Notes under the pieces: generated by a model | Databases searched by the model: none | Seen by the model: the letters and a program-made list of their open reading frames with translations, nothing else | What the model was told of the DNA's origin: nothing | Part shown: positions 9,084-17,855 of the stretch, one piece after another | Position numbering within the stretch: position 1 is the first letter of the stretch | Layout of the letters: every line of letters starts with the position of its first letter | Position numbers and translations under genes: made by a program | Assembly: GCA_963663365.2 (NCBI GenBank) | Contig: CAXXIH010000008.1 | Coordinates: 2,294,001 to 2,358,000 of the forward strand | Length of the DNA stretch: 64,000 nucleotides | Direction of reading: 5' to 3' | Origin: G963663365 sp963663365 | GTDB lineage: Bacteria > Hinthialibacterota > Hinthialibacteria > Hinthialibacterales > G963663365

Positions 9084-10481
9084 ATGATCCCAAACCGCGT
9101 TTCAAAACTCTTTTTCTTGTATTTCCTATTTGCAGCCATGCGTTGCATGGCTCAAGAATCCAATTTTCATTCGCCTATGTTGGCCTCTTTTCGTGGCGGC
9201 TCGGTTCTGGTGCACGATGTAACGGCCAGTTTGGGCGGCACTCTTCTCGGAAACACCGGAAGCCTGCTGTATCTCCAAGGCGACGATACAAAAGATAAAA
9301 TCGAAGAGCGGATACGCGAATTGGCGGGTCAGCAGTTGATCTTCAGAAAGGCTCTCAAAAGAGGATTGATGATGGACCTTGAGGAGCGCCGCCGTCTGGC
9401 GGTCTTCGCACGAAATCGTGTGGTCCAACGCTACTTAGAGAGACGCCTGGAGCAGGAACCGGTATTTGCGGAGCTCGCAAATATCAAAAGCGCCACTGAA
9501 ACCGCGCAGATATTCATTGACAAAGTGGAGGAAATCGCCCGAAAAGCGAGAGCAGAGTTCCAGGTCGATCTAAGTCCTCTAAACCAGATTGGAATTCTGG
9601 AAGACAACACGGTTATGCTCCGTGTTAAAAAACAAGAATATCTTGCCGGTGATTTGCGCGTCTACGAATTGTTGAGACCGGCCCTTGGCCCTCCTGTGAT
9701 TAGCGGAGCAACACCATTTGAGGCTTTTGTAACAGAACTCGCATTGGCCTATGAGGCCACCCGCGACGGAATTATAAACGAGCCGGACATACGCCGCGAC
9801 TCTTTGCGGGAAACAGCCTCTTCAATGACACGTTTTTATTTCAACGAAAAAGCGGGAAAGACGCCGGATCCTACAGAAGAGGAGATTACGGCAGAGTTAA
9901 ACGATAATCGTGAAGGACGCCTGGCCAACTGGTATCACGGCGAACCTCAGATTTGTTATCGCGCAATCCAATTCCCGGTCGAATTACCGAACGTTGACAA
10001 GTCAGAAGCCGTAGCCGATGAACAAGCCGGCAAATTGTTGGAAAAAGCGTTCGCGCAAGCTGAAGAAAAGGCCCAACGAACGTATCAAATGCTTAAACTC
10101 GGCCAAAGCACCAAACGCTTGGCGGAAATATTCGGGAAAAATAAATCTCTCGGGAAACTTGATGAATCCGGCGAGCCCATTTGGGAAAACCAAAAAGATA
10201 TTGAACCTCGTCTTTCTATTGCACTTTCCCATTTGGAGCCAGGTGAAGTAGCCCCGCCTTATCCGCTTGCAGAGCATGGCATTGTGATTTTGGAATTGAT
10301 CGGACAAAGACGAGAACCGCTGCCTGTAGATCTATCCCGGCAACGCGCCAAAGAAGAATTGTTCAGGAAGAAACGGCGTATCGTTGAACAAGAAGAAATC
10401 GATTCCGAATTGACTGCAGCCAACTTCCGCTTGGAGCCCAATTGGTGGGAAATATGGAAACAGGCCCTATCGGGAGAATAA
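9084..10481 (+). CDS. SurA/PrsA-like periplasmic chaperone, parvulin-type
   Basis: Predicted exported peptidyl-prolyl isomerase or chaperone assisting outer-membrane or secreted protein folding. A signal peptide (about residues 8-24, cleaved near CMAQ) is followed by a helical SurA-N-like region rich in charged helices (residues 75-150) and, after about residue 270, a parvulin-like unit: ITAELNDN, YRAIQFPVE, LSHLEPGEVAPPYPLAEHGIVILELIGQRRE. The last motif matches the parvulin core (GE-V-P-H-I--I--R). One parvulin unit only, versus two in E. coli SurA. Its glutamate/lysine-rich C-terminal helix (residues 410-440) probably packs back on the N-domain. The start ATG lacks a strong ribosome site. 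Confidence 0.72.
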   Translation: MIPNRVSKLFFLYFLFAAMRCMAQESNFHSPMLASFRGGSVLVHDVTASLGGTLLGNTGSLLYLQGDDTKDKIEERIRELAGQQLIFRKALKRGLMMDLEERRRLAVFARNRVVQRYLERRLEQEPVFAELANIKSATETAQIFIDKVEEIARKARAEFQVDLSPLNQIGILEDNTVMLRVKKQEYLAGDLRVYELLRPALGPPVISGATPFEAFVTELALAYEATRDGIINEPDIRRDSLRETASSMTRFYFNEKAGKTPDPTEEEITAELNDNREGRLANWYHGEPQICYRAIQFPVELPNVDKSEAVADEQAGKLLEKAFAQAEEKAQRTYQMLKLGQSTKRLAEIFGKNKSLGKLDESGEPIWENQKDIEPRLSIALSHLEPGEVAPPYPLAEHGIVILELIGQRREPLPVDLSRQRAKEELFRKKRRIVEQEEIDSELTAANFRLEPNWWEIWKQALSGE

Positions 10482-10510
10482 TCCGGGATTCTATTCTTCC
10501 GGATTCGGTT

Positions 10511-11497
10511 TCACGCGTTTAGCACCATTTCCATCTTCGCGGCGATTCGATCATCCGGCGTTTCTGAAACGCTCGTATCGATCTCCCCGGCCTCATCGAT
10601 CCATTCGACAGTTTGCCTTACTCCATCTTCCCACGATGTCCGCTGTGTATACCCCGGCAAAAGTCCCCGTAGGCGTGAATCGTCATAGGCGCCGTGATAG
10701 CGGAAAATCTCGGTAATCCCGCCGCTCACCTCCGGTTCCAACCGCTCGATGATTGAAGACGGGCAATAAACCAAATTGGCCTCCACACCAATGGCCTTCC
10801 CCATACGTTCAAAAAATTCCCGCCATGTCATGATCTCATGCCCAACCAAGTTCAGCGCCTTGCCGAATACCTGAGGATTACCAAGCATTTCACAGACGGC
10901 TTCAGCCAAATCGCACACAAAGCCGGGCTGCCACAGGGCTTCTCCATCCCCATGCACGGCAATCGGCAATCCCTCCCGCAGCCGATGTACCAGACGCCGG
11001 TCATACCCCCAAATAGACAGAAGCGGTTGTCCCGGTCCGTAGCAATGCGAGGGACGCAAGACTGTTACCGGTTGTCCGGTTCGGGCTCCATGGTCGAGAA
11101 GCAGAAAATCACAAGCAGACTTGTTCTTGCCGTATGTCGAGATCGGTGTATGCGGCTCGTCTTCATTGGCGGGCACATTCGAAAGTGGGCCATAAGTGCA
11201 AACAGTGCTGATGAACAGCATATGCACCGATTTATCCGGCAATGCATCCAATGTTTGACGGAGTTCTTCGGGTGTAAACGCAATTGCATCCAATACGGCC
11301 TCCGGCTCCATGGAGCGGATGGCTTTCGTAAACCAAGGCAGATCATGCCGGTCGCCTATTAGGCGATGAACTTCACCCTCAATACGGCTATTGGTCTGTC
11401 CCCGGTTCAGCACGGTTACCTCGTGCCCTCTTCGAATCATCGCATTGACAGCCGCTGTGCTGATTAGTCCTGTCCCGCCAATTACCAAAACGCGCAT
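10511..11497 (-). CDS. NAD-dependent epimerase/dehydratase (extended SDR)
   Basis: Extended short-chain dehydrogenase/reductase. It begins MRVLVIGGTGLIST with the GGTGxI NAD(P)-binding loop, but the SDR catalytic YxxxK appears as STYGKNKSACD, which is acceptable for the nucleotide-sugar epimerase group. LRPSHCYGPGQP and a C-terminal substrate-binding region follow, resembling plant and bacterial isoflavone-reductase/epimerase-like SDRs acting on sugar nucleotides. The ATG at 11497 is chosen over 11518 because AAGGAG lies seven bases ahead. Substrate unknown. Convergent with the SurA-like gene (29-base gap). Confidence 0.82.
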   Translation of the reverse strand: MRVLVIGGTGLISTAAVNAMIRRGHEVTVLNRGQTNSRIEGEVHRLIGDRHDLPWFTKAIRSMEPEAVLDAIAFTPEELRQTLDALPDKSVHMLFISTVCTYGPLSNVPANEDEPHTPISTYGKNKSACDFLLLDHGARTGQPVTVLRPSHCYGPGQPLLSIWGYDRRLVHRLREGLPIAVHGDGEALWQPGFVCDLAEAVCEMLGNPQVFGKALNLVGHEIMTWREFFERMGKAIGVEANLVYCPSSIIERLEPEVSGGITEIFRYHGAYDDSRLRGLLPGYTQRTSWEDGVRQTVEWIDEAGEIDTSVSETPDDRIAAKMEMVLNA

Positions 11498-11780
11498 CTT
11501 CACGCTCCTTACCGGCATACTTCAGTTAAAACCGCTTCAATTCTCATATAGCCTCAAGCCTATCATGCCCCATCTCGGCGGGAAGCGCGAAATGAGCGGC
11601 AGGCAGACATCACAGTCAAGGACCGGACTTCAGGTGCTGTACTCTCGTCATATAGCTCATCGTTCTGTAATCTGAACATTCCTGTCTCCACGACCGTTCT
11701 TTCACTACGGTGGAAACATGGGCATGATGGCCGGAATGGATATCGGAATCCTTCCCGCCGGACTTACAATGGAGGAAACA

Positions 11781-11942
11781 ATGATGAGACGTTGGATGAG
11801 ATTCGTTTTAGCTGGCCTTCTGGCTATGGTTTTGTTTAACAGCTGCGCGACAATCCAAGGCATTGGGCATGATATCGAATCTGCGGGCGAAGGTATTCAG
11901 GATGCATCCGAGAAAGTATCTGATAGTCTGAATAAGCGATAA
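11781..11942 (+). CDS. Entericidin-like small lipoprotein
   Basis: A 53-residue lipoprotein. Two possible ATG codons at 11781 and 11784 follow GGAGGA. The signal peptide MRFVLAGLLAMVLFNSC ends in a lipobox-like FNSC, and the mature part (ATIQGIGHDIESAGEGIQDA) has the glycine/serine-spaced amphipathic helix of the entericidin EcnA/EcnB family. In enteric bacteria these are stationary-phase envelope lipoproteins of uncertain function. The call rests on the lipobox plus the T-x-G-x-G-x-D-I-xx-A-G-xx-I pattern. The 280 bases upstream (11498-11780) hold no other recognisable gene. Confidence 0.8.
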   Translation: MMRRWMRFVLAGLLAMVLFNSCATIQGIGHDIESAGEGIQDASEKVSDSLNKR

Positions 11943-11970
11943 ACCAATTCACTTTGATAAAGAGGTTAGC

Positions 11971-12606
11971 GTGAGCAAAGACACAAGCACGGATGGGCGC
12001 CCCATCAATGCCAATTCCCAAGAATTATCGGAACTCTCCAAGGCCCTGAGCAACGACCGGCCGCAATGGGATGAGTATTTTATGTTGCTTGCCAAGTTGG
12101 CGGCGACCCGCTCAACATGTTATTCCCGCCCGGTGGGTTGTGTGATCGCCCGTGACAAACAGCTGCTTTCCACGGGGTACAATGGCGCCGTTCCGGGGGC
12201 CTGGCATTGCATCGATAGACACGAATGCTATTGGCGTCAGCCGGAAAATCATGTCGAAGGTGTCGAACCCCAAGAACTCTCGCGCGCTGTGCATGCGGAG
12301 GTCAATGCTATCGCCAATGCGGCCCGAAGCGGTATCAGCGTTAACAACGCTTCAGCCTATTGCACACTCTCGCCTTGTGTGAATTGCTTCAAAACCATGA
12401 TGGTTGCGGGCATTAAAGAAATTTGTTTTGAACACATTTATGATTTCAACAATCAGGGCGGGGATACCTTCTTGCTCAACTATTACAAACAATACGAATC
12501 CTTGGTTTCGGTCCGCCAGTTGGTGGTGTCTGAAATTAGCAAGAAAATCGCCGTACAGTTCCTCGACAGTATCACTTCCCGCCGCCGTCATGACCATTAT
12601 TCTTGA
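11971..12606 (+). CDS. Deoxycytidylate (dCMP) deaminase family protein
   Basis: Cytidine/deoxycytidylate deaminase fold; known members convert dCMP to dUMP for thymidylate synthesis. The zinc site is complete: VHAEVNAI (catalytic HAE) and LSPCVNC (PCxxC). SRPVGCVIARDKQLLSTGYNGAVPG is the dCMP-deaminase N-terminal signature, and HECYWRQ supplies an additional Cys/His zinc ligand seen in this subfamily. Start is GTG at 11971 with GAGG upstream. Its last bases overlap the upstream edge of the NUDIX gene region and the pair is likely one transcript. Placement beside NUDIX, DUF6236-like and PRTase-like genes suggests a nucleotide-pool module rather than plain housekeeping. Confidence 0.9.
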   Translation: MSKDTSTDGRPINANSQELSELSKALSNDRPQWDEYFMLLAKLAATRSTCYSRPVGCVIARDKQLLSTGYNGAVPGAWHCIDRHECYWRQPENHVEGVEPQELSRAVHAEVNAIANAARSGISVNNASAYCTLSPCVNCFKTMMVAGIKEICFEHIYDFNNQGGDTFLLNYYKQYESLVSVRQLVVSEISKKIAVQFLDSITSRRRHDHYS

Positions 12607-12617
12607 TTGAAAGTTCA

Positions 12618-13256
12618 ATGTCTGCCAACGAAGTCCCGAAAACAACAAACGAAAAGATACTCGTTGTCCCCACCACCAAAGTTTGGGAAATTATCCCGGA
12701 ACATCATGGTTTCTTACCGGGGACACTCGATGGCTGGGATCAACTAATGTCTTATGCCTTTTTTATGGATCGCCCGCAAGCGGAAGAAGATCCGCAGCAC
12801 AAGCAATTGATCCCTTATGTGCTCTTAGGCAGCGCCGGAAAAGTCTTTCGCTACTGGAGGACAAAACACGCCGGGGAATCACGCCTGCATCATCTCTATT
12901 CCTTGGGAGTCGGCGGGCATATCGATGAAAGTGACATCAACCTTTTCACGCAACATCGCGAACTGTTGGTCGAAGCCGCTGAACGTGAAATCCGCGAAGA
13001 AGTCCATTTCTCAGGTAAATTGAAAATTCAGTATCAGGGAACGCTTAACGATGATGGAAACGCAGTAGGACGTGTTCACCTCGGCCTGGTGTTTATCGCC
13101 GATACGGGCGACCAAGAGCCGGATACGCGCGAAGCTGCCTTGGGGCGCGGGGCCTGGCTGCCCCCCCAAGAGTTGAACGATGGCGTTGAATACGAAACCT
13201 GGTCGCAAATCCTGATCGATGCCGGATTGCCGCAAAAAATAGCGCAAGGGAGTTAG
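12618..13256 (+). CDS. NUDIX hydrolase, COG4112-type predicted phosphoesterase
   Basis: NUDIX-fold pyrophosphohydrolase. The Nudix box spans GGHIDES to EAAEREIREEVHFSG, with a 15-residue insert before the E-x-REVxEE core, as in the COG4112 'MutT family phosphoesterase' group. That group's N-terminus is also recognisable: ILVVPTTKVWEI, EEDPQHKQLIPYVLL and VFRYWRTKHAGESRLH. Substrate is unknown. The ATG at 12618 is preferred; an in-frame TTG at 12603 would overlap the deaminase stop. The DUF6236-like gene starts eight bases after its stop, so deaminase, NUDIX and DUF6236-like gene probably form an operon. Confidence 0.85.
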   Translation: MSANEVPKTTNEKILVVPTTKVWEIIPEHHGFLPGTLDGWDQLMSYAFFMDRPQAEEDPQHKQLIPYVLLGSAGKVFRYWRTKHAGESRLHHLYSLGVGGHIDESDINLFTQHRELLVEAAEREIREEVHFSGKLKIQYQGTLNDDGNAVGRVHLGLVFIADTGDQEPDTREAALGRGAWLPPQELNDGVEYETWSQILIDAGLPQKIAQGS

Positions 13257-13264
13257 GCACGATT

Positions 13265-14338
13265 ATGGCCCTGACTGCATGGTATCAACCCTACCTCCAG
13301 TTGACTTCCGATCATGTGCTTCTTAGCGCGGCTTGTGTATGGGACCGGCTTCAGCGCTTGATTCCGTTTGGACACCGTCCCCGGGACAGCAAAATCGCTC
13401 AATTGCTCGCCGAGGAATTGGACCTTTTTGAAACGCTCACCTCGCCTAAAGATGTATCTCCTGTCGATAAAATATTTATTGGTTGGCTGGATCGCGCCTA
13501 TGTGAAAAACCAGCCCTATTGCCAAGCCGTTTTCGGAAAATCGGCGATAGAACGAACCGCCGCCAAACCGCACAGGCTATTCAAACAGGACTATCATCAC
13601 GAACTTACTGTCAAACTCGAAGAACTTGGTTTAGCCAAAGATTTCACCGCCGGATGGAAAGGGACCAGCCGCCTACTCCAGGATTTGTACCTCACCGCGC
13701 TGGCACAATATACGCAAGAACATACACAACCGCTGCAAGAAAGCACACTCCTACGCGACCGGACACTTTTTGACCGCGTTTATGTGCATAGCCGGGGCGG
13801 ATTTGGAGAAAACAAACTGTATCGCCTCACCGTGGAAATCCCCTTCCCGGTTCCCGGCGCATGGCGTTTCAGCGGCAATTTCAATCCCGAACAGCTCAAG
13901 GCTTTTCGCGAAAACTCGGAAACGGAACGCAAAAATTATCTCGGCTCAATCGGGGTTTTCGCCCAATCGCTCGATACGATTGAGACCATCCAAAACATCG
14001 GGCCGGTGCTTCGCAAAAATTCAACTGCGCTATTCGACTCTTTTGAAACGTTGCGCCGCCTGGCCGCAAAACAGGAAATCGAACTCGAACGCGGCTACCT
14101 ATACCTTTCAACATCCCCCCAAGCCTTGCAAAACGCCGACGCCGAAATCGCTCCGGTCCGGAGCGGCAAGTCCGCCTATACGCTCCAGGTCATTCCGGTG
14201 CATGACCCAACACAATGCCCGTTCGGCAAAGCCTCCCTCGCTTGCACACTCTCACTCGAAACACCCCTGGCCAAACCATCTTCACTACACAGGTTTTATG
14301 ACACAGCCCGGCGTCTCATTCCCTGGCCCGGTTTTTGA
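13265..14338 (+). CDS. Uncharacterised protein, DUF6236-like N-terminus
   Basis: No enzyme is recognised. The first 60 residues (WYQPYLQLTSDHVLLSAAC, VWDRLQRLIPFGHRPRDS) resemble the start of DUF6236 proteins, which open with a Y-P-x-h motif followed by KAA-LYWDR-RIVP and a P-DS turn. The remainder (357 residues in total) has no signal peptide or membrane segment and no obvious catalytic motif; a helical stretch at residues 130-180 and a beta-rich C-terminus are suggested by residue pattern. It ends a probable three-gene operon with the dCMP deaminase and NUDIX genes and lies 47 bases ahead of the ATPase/DUF4276 pair. Confidence 0.55.
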   Translation: MALTAWYQPYLQLTSDHVLLSAACVWDRLQRLIPFGHRPRDSKIAQLLAEELDLFETLTSPKDVSPVDKIFIGWLDRAYVKNQPYCQAVFGKSAIERTAAKPHRLFKQDYHHELTVKLEELGLAKDFTAGWKGTSRLLQDLYLTALAQYTQEHTQPLQESTLLRDRTLFDRVYVHSRGGFGENKLYRLTVEIPFPVPGAWRFSGNFNPEQLKAFRENSETERKNYLGSIGVFAQSLDTIETIQNIGPVLRKNSTALFDSFETLRRLAAKQEIELERGYLYLSTSPQALQNADAEIAPVRSGKSAYTLQVIPVHDPTQCPFGKASLACTLSLETPLAKPSSLHRFYDTARRLIPWPGF

Positions 14339-14385
14339 TATGATAGTACAAATGGAAATCCAGGTTTCCAAATTGGAGACTCAAA

Positions 14386-15594
14386 GTGATAACAAAAATA
14401 TCCATTAAACGTTTCCGAAGCATTTGGGAAGCCGAATTGACTCCTGGGAATCCTACGTTTCTTGTTGGCCGCAACGGATCCGGGAAAAGTAACATCGTCG
14501 ATGCTATCAGTTTTCTAAGTTCGTGTGTTCAGAAACCTCTTCAAGCATGTTTTGATGAAAGAGGTGGATACGCTTCTGTCGCTCATAGGACTTCAGGAAA
14601 AGGCAGACCGATGAATCTATCTCTATCCGTCCACTTTCAAACCGACAGAGATGAAGGGCATTATGAATTTGAAGTCTGTGCAGGCAGGAATCAAAGTTGC
14701 AAAGTGGTTCATGAAGAATGCACAGTTGATCCGCTATCTACAGACAACGAAAAACGAATATCGAAAACTTGGTTCAGGCGAAGCGGAAATAAATTCGATG
14801 GTAAAATATTCGTATATGGAAACGATTTATCAGAAATACTAGTATCGCAAAAGACAATTCTTGAAGACAATGCACTCGCACTCTTCACATTCACAGGGCT
14901 CCCACCTTTCTCAGCGCTTATTAATCAATTAAAAGGTATTCGCTCTTATGCGATTGATCCGGCCAAAATTGCAGAACACCAAGATCCTGATCTGGGGATT
15001 GTGCTCAAACGAAATGGCAGCAATACCGCAAGCGTTATCAATCACCTGCGCAAATCAAAAAAGATGCACTTTGACAGGCTTTGCGAATTTCTAAACACGA
15101 TAATTCCTGGAACAGTATCAGTCAATTCTGAAAAATATGGGAATAAAATCGCGCTTAAATTCATGCAAGAATGCAAATCTTCGACGCCTCTAGTCTTTGA
15201 TTCCTATGAAATGTCGGACGGCACCAGAAGAGCGCTGGGGCTATTGGCGGCTGTGTTCCAAGATGCTCCAATTAGCTTGCTTATTCTCGAAGAACCGGAA
15301 ATCACGATACACCCCGGCGCCCTTGGAGTAATCCTCGATCTGATAAAAAGTGCGTCAAGTCAATATCAGGTTCTCTTAACAACACACAGCCCGGAAGTGC
15401 TGGATGCGGATTGGATCAAACCCGAACACCTGAGATTGGTTTCATGGCAAAACGGAATGACGACGATAGAAAACGCCCCACCTCATGCCGTATCCATGAT
15501 GCAAGACCACTTAATGGGAGCCGGAGAATTACTACGCTCCAACGCTTTTGAGCAAGAACGGCTCTGGGACTCGGCCGATTGCGTTGGAAAATGA
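14386..15594 (+). CDS. AAA family ATPase (AAA_21/OLD-like), probable defence component
   Basis: SMC/ABC-type ATPase of the OLD-like group. Walker A is GRNGSGKS (residues 28-35), preceded by the ISIKRFRSIWEAEL beta-hairpin typical of these proteins. The ABC signature is EMSDGTRRALGLLAAVF, Walker B is LLILEEPEITIHPG, and the switch His is in LLTTHSPEVLD. A coiled-coil insert is short. Start is GTG at 14386 with GGAG upstream. The DUF4276 gene starts one base after its stop. Overcoming, PARIS and AbiL-type systems pair such ATPases with a Toprim-like effector, so a role in sensing phage is inferred. The region is AT-richer than its neighbours. Confidence 0.85.
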   Translation: MITKISIKRFRSIWEAELTPGNPTFLVGRNGSGKSNIVDAISFLSSCVQKPLQACFDERGGYASVAHRTSGKGRPMNLSLSVHFQTDRDEGHYEFEVCAGRNQSCKVVHEECTVDPLSTDNEKRISKTWFRRSGNKFDGKIFVYGNDLSEILVSQKTILEDNALALFTFTGLPPFSALINQLKGIRSYAIDPAKIAEHQDPDLGIVLKRNGSNTASVINHLRKSKKMHFDRLCEFLNTIIPGTVSVNSEKYGNKIALKFMQECKSSTPLVFDSYEMSDGTRRALGLLAAVFQDAPISLLILEEPEITIHPGALGVILDLIKSASSQYQVLLTTHSPEVLDADWIKPEHLRLVSWQNGMTTIENAPPHAVSMMQDHLMGAGELLRSNAFEQERLWDSADCVGK

Positions 15595-15595
15595 C

Positions 15596-16249
15596 ATGAG
15601 TTGCCACATACAACCTATCGTTGAAGGGCACGGAGAAGTGGAAGCATTCCCGCAACTTTTGCGTCGAATAGCGGGAGACTTCAATGTCTATGACTTAAGA
15701 ATTCTTAGACCGATAAGAGCAAAACGAGGCGATTTCAATAAACAAGAAAAAACTACGCAGCTTATTAAACTTGCCAAATCAAAAATACCGACCGTGCCTG
15801 CTGTTATAATAGTCTTATTCGATGCTGACACAAGTTGTGCAAAAGAATGCGCCGAACAAGTTCGGCAATGGGCATCTACTATAATACGCGACATTCCCAT
15901 ATTCATTGTTGTCCCTGTCCAAGAGTATGAGTCTTGGATTCTTGGTGGCTTGGAAGGCCTAAAAGGATACAACCACATTTCGTCCGAACCTGAGACATTC
16001 AAATATCCAGAAAAAATACGGAATGCAAAGTGGCGAGTTAGTCAACAAATGGTGGGGAATTTCTCGTATTCAGAGACGATTGATCAGGTGAAATTCTCAT
16101 CACAATTCAGCCTGCCTGATGCTTATTCTAAATGCCGCTCTTTCAGAAAACTGATAAAGGACTGTATCGCGATCTTTAAGCATTGCAGTTGCATCTACGC
16201 TGAGCCGGATTGGTATAAAGATCGAAATCAATCCCCATCTACTCCCTAA
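15596..16249 (+). CDS. DUF4276 (Toprim-like) protein paired with the ATPase
   Basis: A 217-residue DUF4276 protein. The Toprim-like acidic residues are visible: Glu10 in VEGHGEVEAFP, and Asp76/Asp78 in LFDADTS, with PVQEYESWILGG as the family's middle motif. In comparable two-gene systems the Toprim partner is the nuclease or effector and the ATPase controls it; this is inference for DUF4276. The ATG at 15596 follows the ATPase stop by one base, so the two are translationally coupled. It overlaps the oppositely oriented PRTase-like gene by 11 bases at the 3' ends. Confidence 0.82.
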   Translation: MSCHIQPIVEGHGEVEAFPQLLRRIAGDFNVYDLRILRPIRAKRGDFNKQEKTTQLIKLAKSKIPTVPAVIIVLFDADTSCAKECAEQVRQWASTIIRDIPIFIVVPVQEYESWILGGLEGLKGYNHISSEPETFKYPEKIRNAKWRVSQQMVGNFSYSETIDQVKFSSQFSLPDAYSKCRSFRKLIKDCIAIFKHCSCIYAEPDWYKDRNQSPSTP

Positions 16250-17000
16250 ACACCGCCAATCCCAACACCGCCGCCACACCCGCCTCACGAAAACGCTCGG
16301 CAAGTAGACGCGCTTGGCTATCGAACCGGTAGAAGAAATCCACAAGCAGCACCGTCGAACCGGTCGCATCGCCATGGACTCTATAATCATCCGAACCATC
16401 GGGACGGGGCGCACCTTTAAACCGAACGGCCTGGCTCCCATCGAGCATGTCGGTTTGTTCCACAATACGCGCCGCAAAGAGTGAGGCGATATTGAGATGT
16501 TTCGTTAAATAATTCGGTACAGCAACCACAACATCCGCCTTTCTGTATACCGGATGCATGTTGACGAATTTGCAGACCATTCCCGCCAGCCGTTCCGCAA
16601 GACCATTCTCCTGCTGAATTGAATCCGGAGATGGATCCCGTTGAAAAAGGATAATCTGTGATAAGAGATTTCTAATTTCTGCGCCGATAGCCAAATGAGC
16701 CGCATTGGCCGCAGTTAATGTGTCTACGCTTGAAGTACTTAGGCAAAACGATGCGTCCAAATCGTCATCGATTAAGGGATGACGCTCCCAAAGCATAAAC
16801 AGCGAACGAATTTCGGATTCCAGTTGAGGTTCATGCACCAAGAAACAGTCTGCGCCACATTCGTCGTATTCACAGTCCAACCCATCAAGGACATCCCGGA
16901 ATATGCTGCTGTAAAATTGCGGTTGCGTGAAACGAATCTCAAGCCCCCCATCCGGTTCCGGAAGTACTCGATATCCTTTAAGAACATGTGCACCCCCCAT
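16239..17000 (-). CDS. Phosphoribosyltransferase-like protein, ComF-type, degenerate loop
   Basis: A 253-residue protein whose C-terminal half looks like a type I phosphoribosyltransferase: ADVVVAVPNYLTKHLNIASLFAAR-type core, then STVLLVDFFYRFDSQARLLAERF, which corresponds to the PRPP-binding VLLVDDxxxTG loop. The usual DD-x-x-T-G is replaced by DFFYRFDS, so PRPP chemistry may be lost or altered. The N-terminal 110 residues are unassigned and contain several Cys residues. The ATG at 17000 is chosen because GGGAGGAGG lies four bases upstream; longer frames would run into the GDSL gene. Likely part of the nucleotide-themed cluster on the other strand. Confidence 0.6.
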   Translation of the reverse strand: MGGAHVLKGYRVLPEPDGGLEIRFTQPQFYSSIFRDVLDGLDCEYDECGADCFLVHEPQLESEIRSLFMLWERHPLIDDDLDASFCLSTSSVDTLTAANAAHLAIGAEIRNLLSQIILFQRDPSPDSIQQENGLAERLAGMVCKFVNMHPVYRKADVVVAVPNYLTKHLNIASLFAARIVEQTDMLDGSQAVRFKGAPRPDGSDDYRVHGDATGSTVLLVDFFYRFDSQARLLAERFREAGVAAVLGLAVFRE

Positions 17001-17038
17001 TTTGCCTCCTCCCATGTTTAGGCAAAATGCCGCATGCC

Positions 17039-17797
17039 TTATTTCTTCATGGCATCGATCGGCTCTATCGACTTCAAATTTACACCGGCTGTGGCCTTGG
17101 TCCACTCCGTATCCTTGTCCGCTTCTCGTGTAGCCAGTGTCAGCCCACTGCAGTTTGTAGCCAAGGTTTGAAAAATCCGGTTGGAGATAATGATATTTCC
17201 CACACGGTTGGCATGGACAGAATCCGGATGAACCAGCCAATCAGCCCCGCCTTGCGCATCCCAAACATCGGCCACCAATCCATCGACTTTGGAGGCGACC
17301 TCTCCAATCGCACGGTTATAGAGTTTTGTGGCCTCTAAAGAACCTCGATCAAATGGCGGGTACCAATCGTAACGCGGCATGTGATAGACAGTTACAAATA
17401 CAATGACCAACTCTTTAAGCGCTTCGCGGACATGGTTGGTCAACTTATAGAGTTCATCTGCAAATACATCCACATCCATGCCGGCCCGCATATCGTTCAG
17501 TCCGTAAGCCATCAAAAAGATATCCGGCTTTTTGGCAATGACCTCAACTTCATAACGTTCCATTGCGCTGGGTTTGCGGGAATCATTGTATCCGGGGCTT
17601 TGGGGTGAGATCACACTCGCACCGATTCCGGCATTGTAGTATTCCACCGGCTGGGCCTGGACTTCGTTAATCAGTTCCACCAAAACATCGGAATAGCGGT
17701 CCTTTTTAGAAGGAATCCAGCCGCCGCCTTCCACCGTGCTTTCACCCAAAATCACCAACCGCTTAAATTCTTTATTCCAATAGTCGCGTCTGACCAT
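17039..17797 (-). CDS. SGNH/GDSL-type esterase or lipase
   Basis: SGNH-hydrolase fold. Block I is VILGESTVEGGGW, where Ser of GES is the nucleophile (family GDS variant). Block II Gly lies in YYNAGIGAS, block III Asn in AYGLNDMRAG, and block V has the catalytic Asp/His pair in HPDSVHANRVGN. No signal peptide, so cytoplasmic. Members deacetylate sugars or cleave short acyl esters; substrate unknown. The ATG at 17797 is preferred to 17833 because GAGGAG is six bases upstream. It is read in the same direction as the metallophosphoesterase (58-base gap). Confidence 0.85.
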   Translation of the reverse strand: MVRRDYWNKEFKRLVILGESTVEGGGWIPSKKDRYSDVLVELINEVQAQPVEYYNAGIGASVISPQSPGYNDSRKPSAMERYEVEVIAKKPDIFLMAYGLNDMRAGMDVDVFADELYKLTNHVREALKELVIVFVTVYHMPRYDWYPPFDRGSLEATKLYNRAIGEVASKVDGLVADVWDAQGGADWLVHPDSVHANRVGNIIISNRIFQTLATNCSGLTLATREADKDTEWTKATAGVNLKSIEPIDAMKK

Positions 17798-17855
17798 TTT
17801 GGTCTCCTCTGTTACGGAACTCGAATCTTCCAACTCACTTAATCATACTCGGTTT

